Assembly: GCA_903915655.1 (NCBI GenBank)
Contig: CAIWTU010000033.1
Coordinates: 1 to 34,776 of the forward strand
Length of the DNA stretch: 34,776 nucleotides
From: an uncultured Geobacter sp.
GTDB taxonomy: Bacteria; Desulfobacterota; Desulfuromonadia; Geobacterales; Geobacteraceae
Direction: 5' to 3'
Each line of letters starts with the position of its first letter. Positions within the stretch are counted from its first letter, which is position 1. The position numbers and the translations under genes were made by a program. A model generated the notes under the pieces. It was given only the letters and a program-made list of their open reading frames with translations, was not told the DNA's origin and searched no databases. Below, piece after piece: positions 32,693-34,776 of the stretch.

Positions 32693-33044
32693 AAAAATAC
32701 TCAAAGATATGGTAGACAATGTGCAGGGTGGAGTTGGCGCCGTTGTGATGGGGTATGATGGGATATCCATTGATGAATATGTCAAGGAAGATTCAAATCT
32801 GGATCTCCCCTTGCTTGCAATAGAATATTCCGCACTGCTCAAGGAAATCAAAAAAACTGTTTCGGTTCTGAAAATTGGGAAGATGGAAGAAGTTTCAATT
32901 AATACAGAATCTTTTTTGGTAATAATCAGAGCTATCAATGAAGAGTTGTTTGTTGTTCTTGCTGTAATGCAAGAAGGGAATTATGGAAAAGGGCGCTATC
33001 TCTTGAAGGTGAATTCCCTGGAACTTTATAAATTTCTGGCTTAG
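32682..33044 (+). CDS. Roadblock/LC7 domain protein
   Basis: A 120-residue protein. ATG 32682 follows GGGGGCGG; the frame is open further upstream, but only within the TPR gene. The sequence IRKILKDMVDNVQGGVGAVVMGYDGISID, then SALLKEIKKTVSVLKIGK and VIIRAINEELFVVLAVM, fits the small roadblock/LC7 fold. In bacteria these proteins are often partners or GAPs of Ras-like GTPases (MglB with MglA) that set cell polarity and type IV pilus switching. No MglA-like GTPase is in this window. The overlap with the TPR gene points to a working pair. Confidence 0.82.
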   Translation: MSIRKILKDMVDNVQGGVGAVVMGYDGISIDEYVKEDSNLDLPLLAIEYSALLKEIKKTVSVLKIGKMEEVSINTESFLVIIRAINEELFVVLAVMQEGNYGKGRYLLKVNSLELYKFLA

Positions 33045-33102
33045 ACATTTTTATTTAATATTTCAAATATAATCCAAAGCTCAAAATTTTGTGTGGTGCG
33101 AT

Positions 33103-33537
33103 ATGAAAATACTGGTTGTGCATGGGCCAAACCTGAATCTTCTCGGGATACGTGAGCCGGATGTATATGGTAAAGTGACATTGGCAGAAATAAACAGTGA
33201 AATATCCGACCTGGGGAATGAACTGGGCCTTGATCTCCATATCATGCAATCCAATTCTGAAGGTGATCTGGTCGATATAATCCAATCCGCACAGGGTCTC
33301 TATAATGGAATACTGATAAATCCCGCCGCGTATACCCATACAAGTGTGGCGATACGCGACGCACTCTCCGCAGTTGCCCTTCCGACTGTAGAAGTACATC
33401 TTTCAAACATTCACAGCCGAGAGGAATTCCGTTCAAGGAGTTTTATTGCTCCAGTTGTACTTGGCCAGATTAGTGGTTTCGGTACAGACAGTTACCTGCT
33501 TGGCCTCAGGGCGCTCTCACAGCATATCAAAAAATGA
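33103..33537 (+). CDS. aroQ: 3-dehydroquinate dehydratase, type II
   Basis: A 144-residue enzyme that dehydrates 3-dehydroquinate to 3-dehydroshikimate. ATG 33103 gives [23 protein letters not shown], the family N-terminus with its catalytic Tyr. The lid and active site include [31 protein letters not shown] and [14 protein letters not shown], with the catalytic His. The length is normal for the dodecameric type II enzyme. The ribosome site is weak (GTGTGGTG). With aroB and aroK it covers several steps of the pathway. Confidence 0.96.
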   Translation: MKILVVHGPNLNLLGIREPDVYGKVTLAEINSEISDLGNELGLDLHIMQSNSEGDLVDIIQSAQGLYNGILINPAAYTHTSVAIRDALSAVALPTVEVHLSNIHSREEFRSRSFIAPVVLGQISGFGTDSYLLGLRALSQHIKK

Positions 33538-33556
33538 TTGTCATAGGGGTTTGATT

Positions 33557-34624
33557 ATGCTAAAAAACAGGGTCGCCGCAGCCAGGGGTTATCTGGATAA
33601 CCTTTGTCTTGATGCAGCGTTCTTTCTAAACCCTGGCAATATCAGATATCTGACCGGTTTCACTGGAAGTGAAGGAGTGCTGCTCTTATCGGTATCTGAA
33701 GGAAGCTTTCTCACTGATTCTCGCTATTCAATCCAGGCGAAACAGGAAGTTACGGAATTCAAGACCGTTGAGTATCGCGAAAAACTGGCCGATATAGTTT
33801 CTCTTTTGATTGAGATTGGTGCGGTAAGAATAGGTTTCGAGGCTGAGCATATGACGGTAGCCTTTTACAAGGCTATTTCTGATCGACTCCCCTCTTGTGA
33901 ACTGGTTCCACTTGGCGCAGAGCTGGATACCTTGCGTATGATAAAGGATGCCGGGGAAATGCAGCTTCTTGGCAAAGCTGCTGAAATTGCTTCTCGCGCC
34001 TTCCTTGAGATAGTTGATTCGATCAGGCCAGGCCTCTCTGAGAGTGAACTTGCCCTTGACCTGGAAGTGGCGATGCGTAAATCCGGGGCCGAAGACAAGG
34101 CGTTCGAATTCATTGTTGCTTCGGGTGTCAGGGGCGCTTTACCCCATGGAAAAGCCGGCGGAAAAAGAATACTTTCAGGCGAGTTGGTAACAATTGATTA
34201 CGGGGTACTCTGTAACGGCTATAACTCAGATGAAACTGTAACTTTGGCCGTAGGGAGACCTGACAGCAGGCAGCGTGAAGTTTACCAGATTGTCAAGGAT
34301 GCACATGCCTTTGCTCTGGAGGGGGTCAAGCCGGGTATAAGCTTCAGGGAGCTTGACGGCAAGGCAAGAAATTATATAGAAAAAAAGGGATATGGGAACT
34401 ATTTCGGTCATTCGCTCGGTCATGGCCTCGGGATAGATATTCATGAGAAACCGGTGGTTTCATCCCGCAGTGAAGGTCTGGTTGAGGAGGGAATGGTTTT
34501 TACCATAGAACCTGGCATTTATCTGCCGGGATGGGGCGGTGTAAGGATAGAAGATACTGTCTGTGTGACTGTTGATGGTTATCGCCTCTTGACAAAGGTT
34601 CCCAAGGATCTGCGGGTTCTGTAG
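33557..34624 (+). CDS. Xaa-Pro aminopeptidase / M24 family metallopeptidase
   Basis: A 355-residue M24 peptidase that removes an N-terminal residue ahead of proline. The N-terminal creatinase-like domain (about 1-125) starts MLKNRVAAARGYL. The catalytic pita-bread domain has all five metal ligands: Asp in TIDYG, Asp in NSDET, His in GHSLGHGLG, Glu in FTIEPGIYL and Glu in VRIEDT. ATG 33557 is chosen over the longer frame that overlaps aroQ. Genes of this type are often followed by efp; here an insertion-sequence start follows instead. Confidence 0.93.
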   Translation: MLKNRVAAARGYLDNLCLDAAFFLNPGNIRYLTGFTGSEGVLLLSVSEGSFLTDSRYSIQAKQEVTEFKTVEYREKLADIVSLLIEIGAVRIGFEAEHMTVAFYKAISDRLPSCELVPLGAELDTLRMIKDAGEMQLLGKAAEIASRAFLEIVDSIRPGLSESELALDLEVAMRKSGAEDKAFEFIVASGVRGALPHGKAGGKRILSGELVTIDYGVLCNGYNSDETVTLAVGRPDSRQREVYQIVKDAHAFALEGVKPGISFRELDGKARNYIEKKGYGNYFGHSLGHGLGIDIHEKPVVSSRSEGLVEEGMVFTIEPGIYLPGWGGVRIEDTVCVTVDGYRLLTKVPKDLRVL

Positions 34625-34706
34625 GAAGAGAAAAGAGGCTGCTCGCTATTACAAGTGGGTAGTCTCTTGTTAATGAGTTGTTAAAAATGATACTTGTAGA
34701 TCCATT

Positions 34707-34776
34707 ATGAGAGACACCGAACTTTTTCAACTAGCCCTTGGCTTGTCGTCACCATGGCAAGTTTCATCATCTGAAT
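34707..34776 (+). mobile_element. Start of a probable ISL3-family transposase (runs off window)
   Basis: From ATG 34707 the frame reads MRDTELFQLALGLSSPWQV and stays open to the window edge (23 codons). MRDTEL-QLALGL-PPW-V type beginnings are characteristic of ISL3-family transposases. The left end of the element would lie between the peptidase stop (34624) and 34707. AAGAGGCTG near 34631 and TAGTCTCTT near 34661 form an imperfect inverted pair, but the terminal repeat cannot be fixed without the other end. Confidence 0.72.

Noticed and set aside
1-34776. CRISPR array, tRNA, rRNA or phage module
   Set aside because: No regularly spaced repeats, no tRNA-like or rRNA-like sequence and no phage genes were seen by reading.

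Overview
The window reads as a chromosomal segment of an anaerobic deltaproteobacterium of the Geobacter group (Desulfuromonadota). The evidence is the gene order pilMNOPQ - lipoprotein - aroC - aroK - aroB - TPR - roadblock - aroQ - Xaa-Pro peptidase, two GEMM-I type riboswitches of one subtype, a sigma-54 promoter ahead of the pilus genes, an iron-sulfur Rrf2 regulator fused to cydAB, and many Fe-S proteins. This assignment is by inference, not by a database match.

Left end (1-1351): the minus strand carries the start of a secreted fibronectin-III/Ig-like repeat protein that runs off the window. Its leader has a Crp-type operator, a GEMM-I aptamer and two successive intrinsic terminators whose arms can pair in a chain. 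Positions 1352-3755 hold a divergent-polysaccharide-deacetylase-family protein and, convergent to it, an orphan ParA/MinD-like ATPase with a long unassigned C-terminal region. Positions 3792-8513 hold xseA, then a promoter and the compact set xseB-ispA-dxs (exonuclease VII, isoprenoid precursors).

Middle (8527-21724): an Rrf2 regulator with three conserved-type cysteines overlaps cydA and is followed by cydB (cytochrome bd oxidase). A MoxR ATPase - DUF58 - transglutaminase trio follows; its DUF58 member appears to start at a CTG that ordinary gene callers would miss. Then come a solitary lpxD, a winged-helix/polyferredoxin protein, a radical SAM protein with four extra cysteines, a Crp/Fnr regulator and an ABC-F ATPase.

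Right part (21725-34776): a non-coding leader with a sigma-54 promoter and a second GEMM-I riboswitch precedes a 66-residue HTH gene and pilMNOPQ (type IV pilus alignment complex and secretin). A lipoprotein gene and a strong hairpin separate this from the shikimate genes aroC-aroK-aroB, a TPR protein, a roadblock/LC7 protein, aroQ and an M24 peptidase. The window ends in the first 23 codons of what looks like an ISL3-family transposase.

Second-messenger control is the common theme. Two related cyclic-dinucleotide riboswitches sit ahead of cell-surface functions, one behind a Crp-like site and one behind a sigma-54 promoter. No CRISPR array, tRNA, rRNA or phage module was seen.
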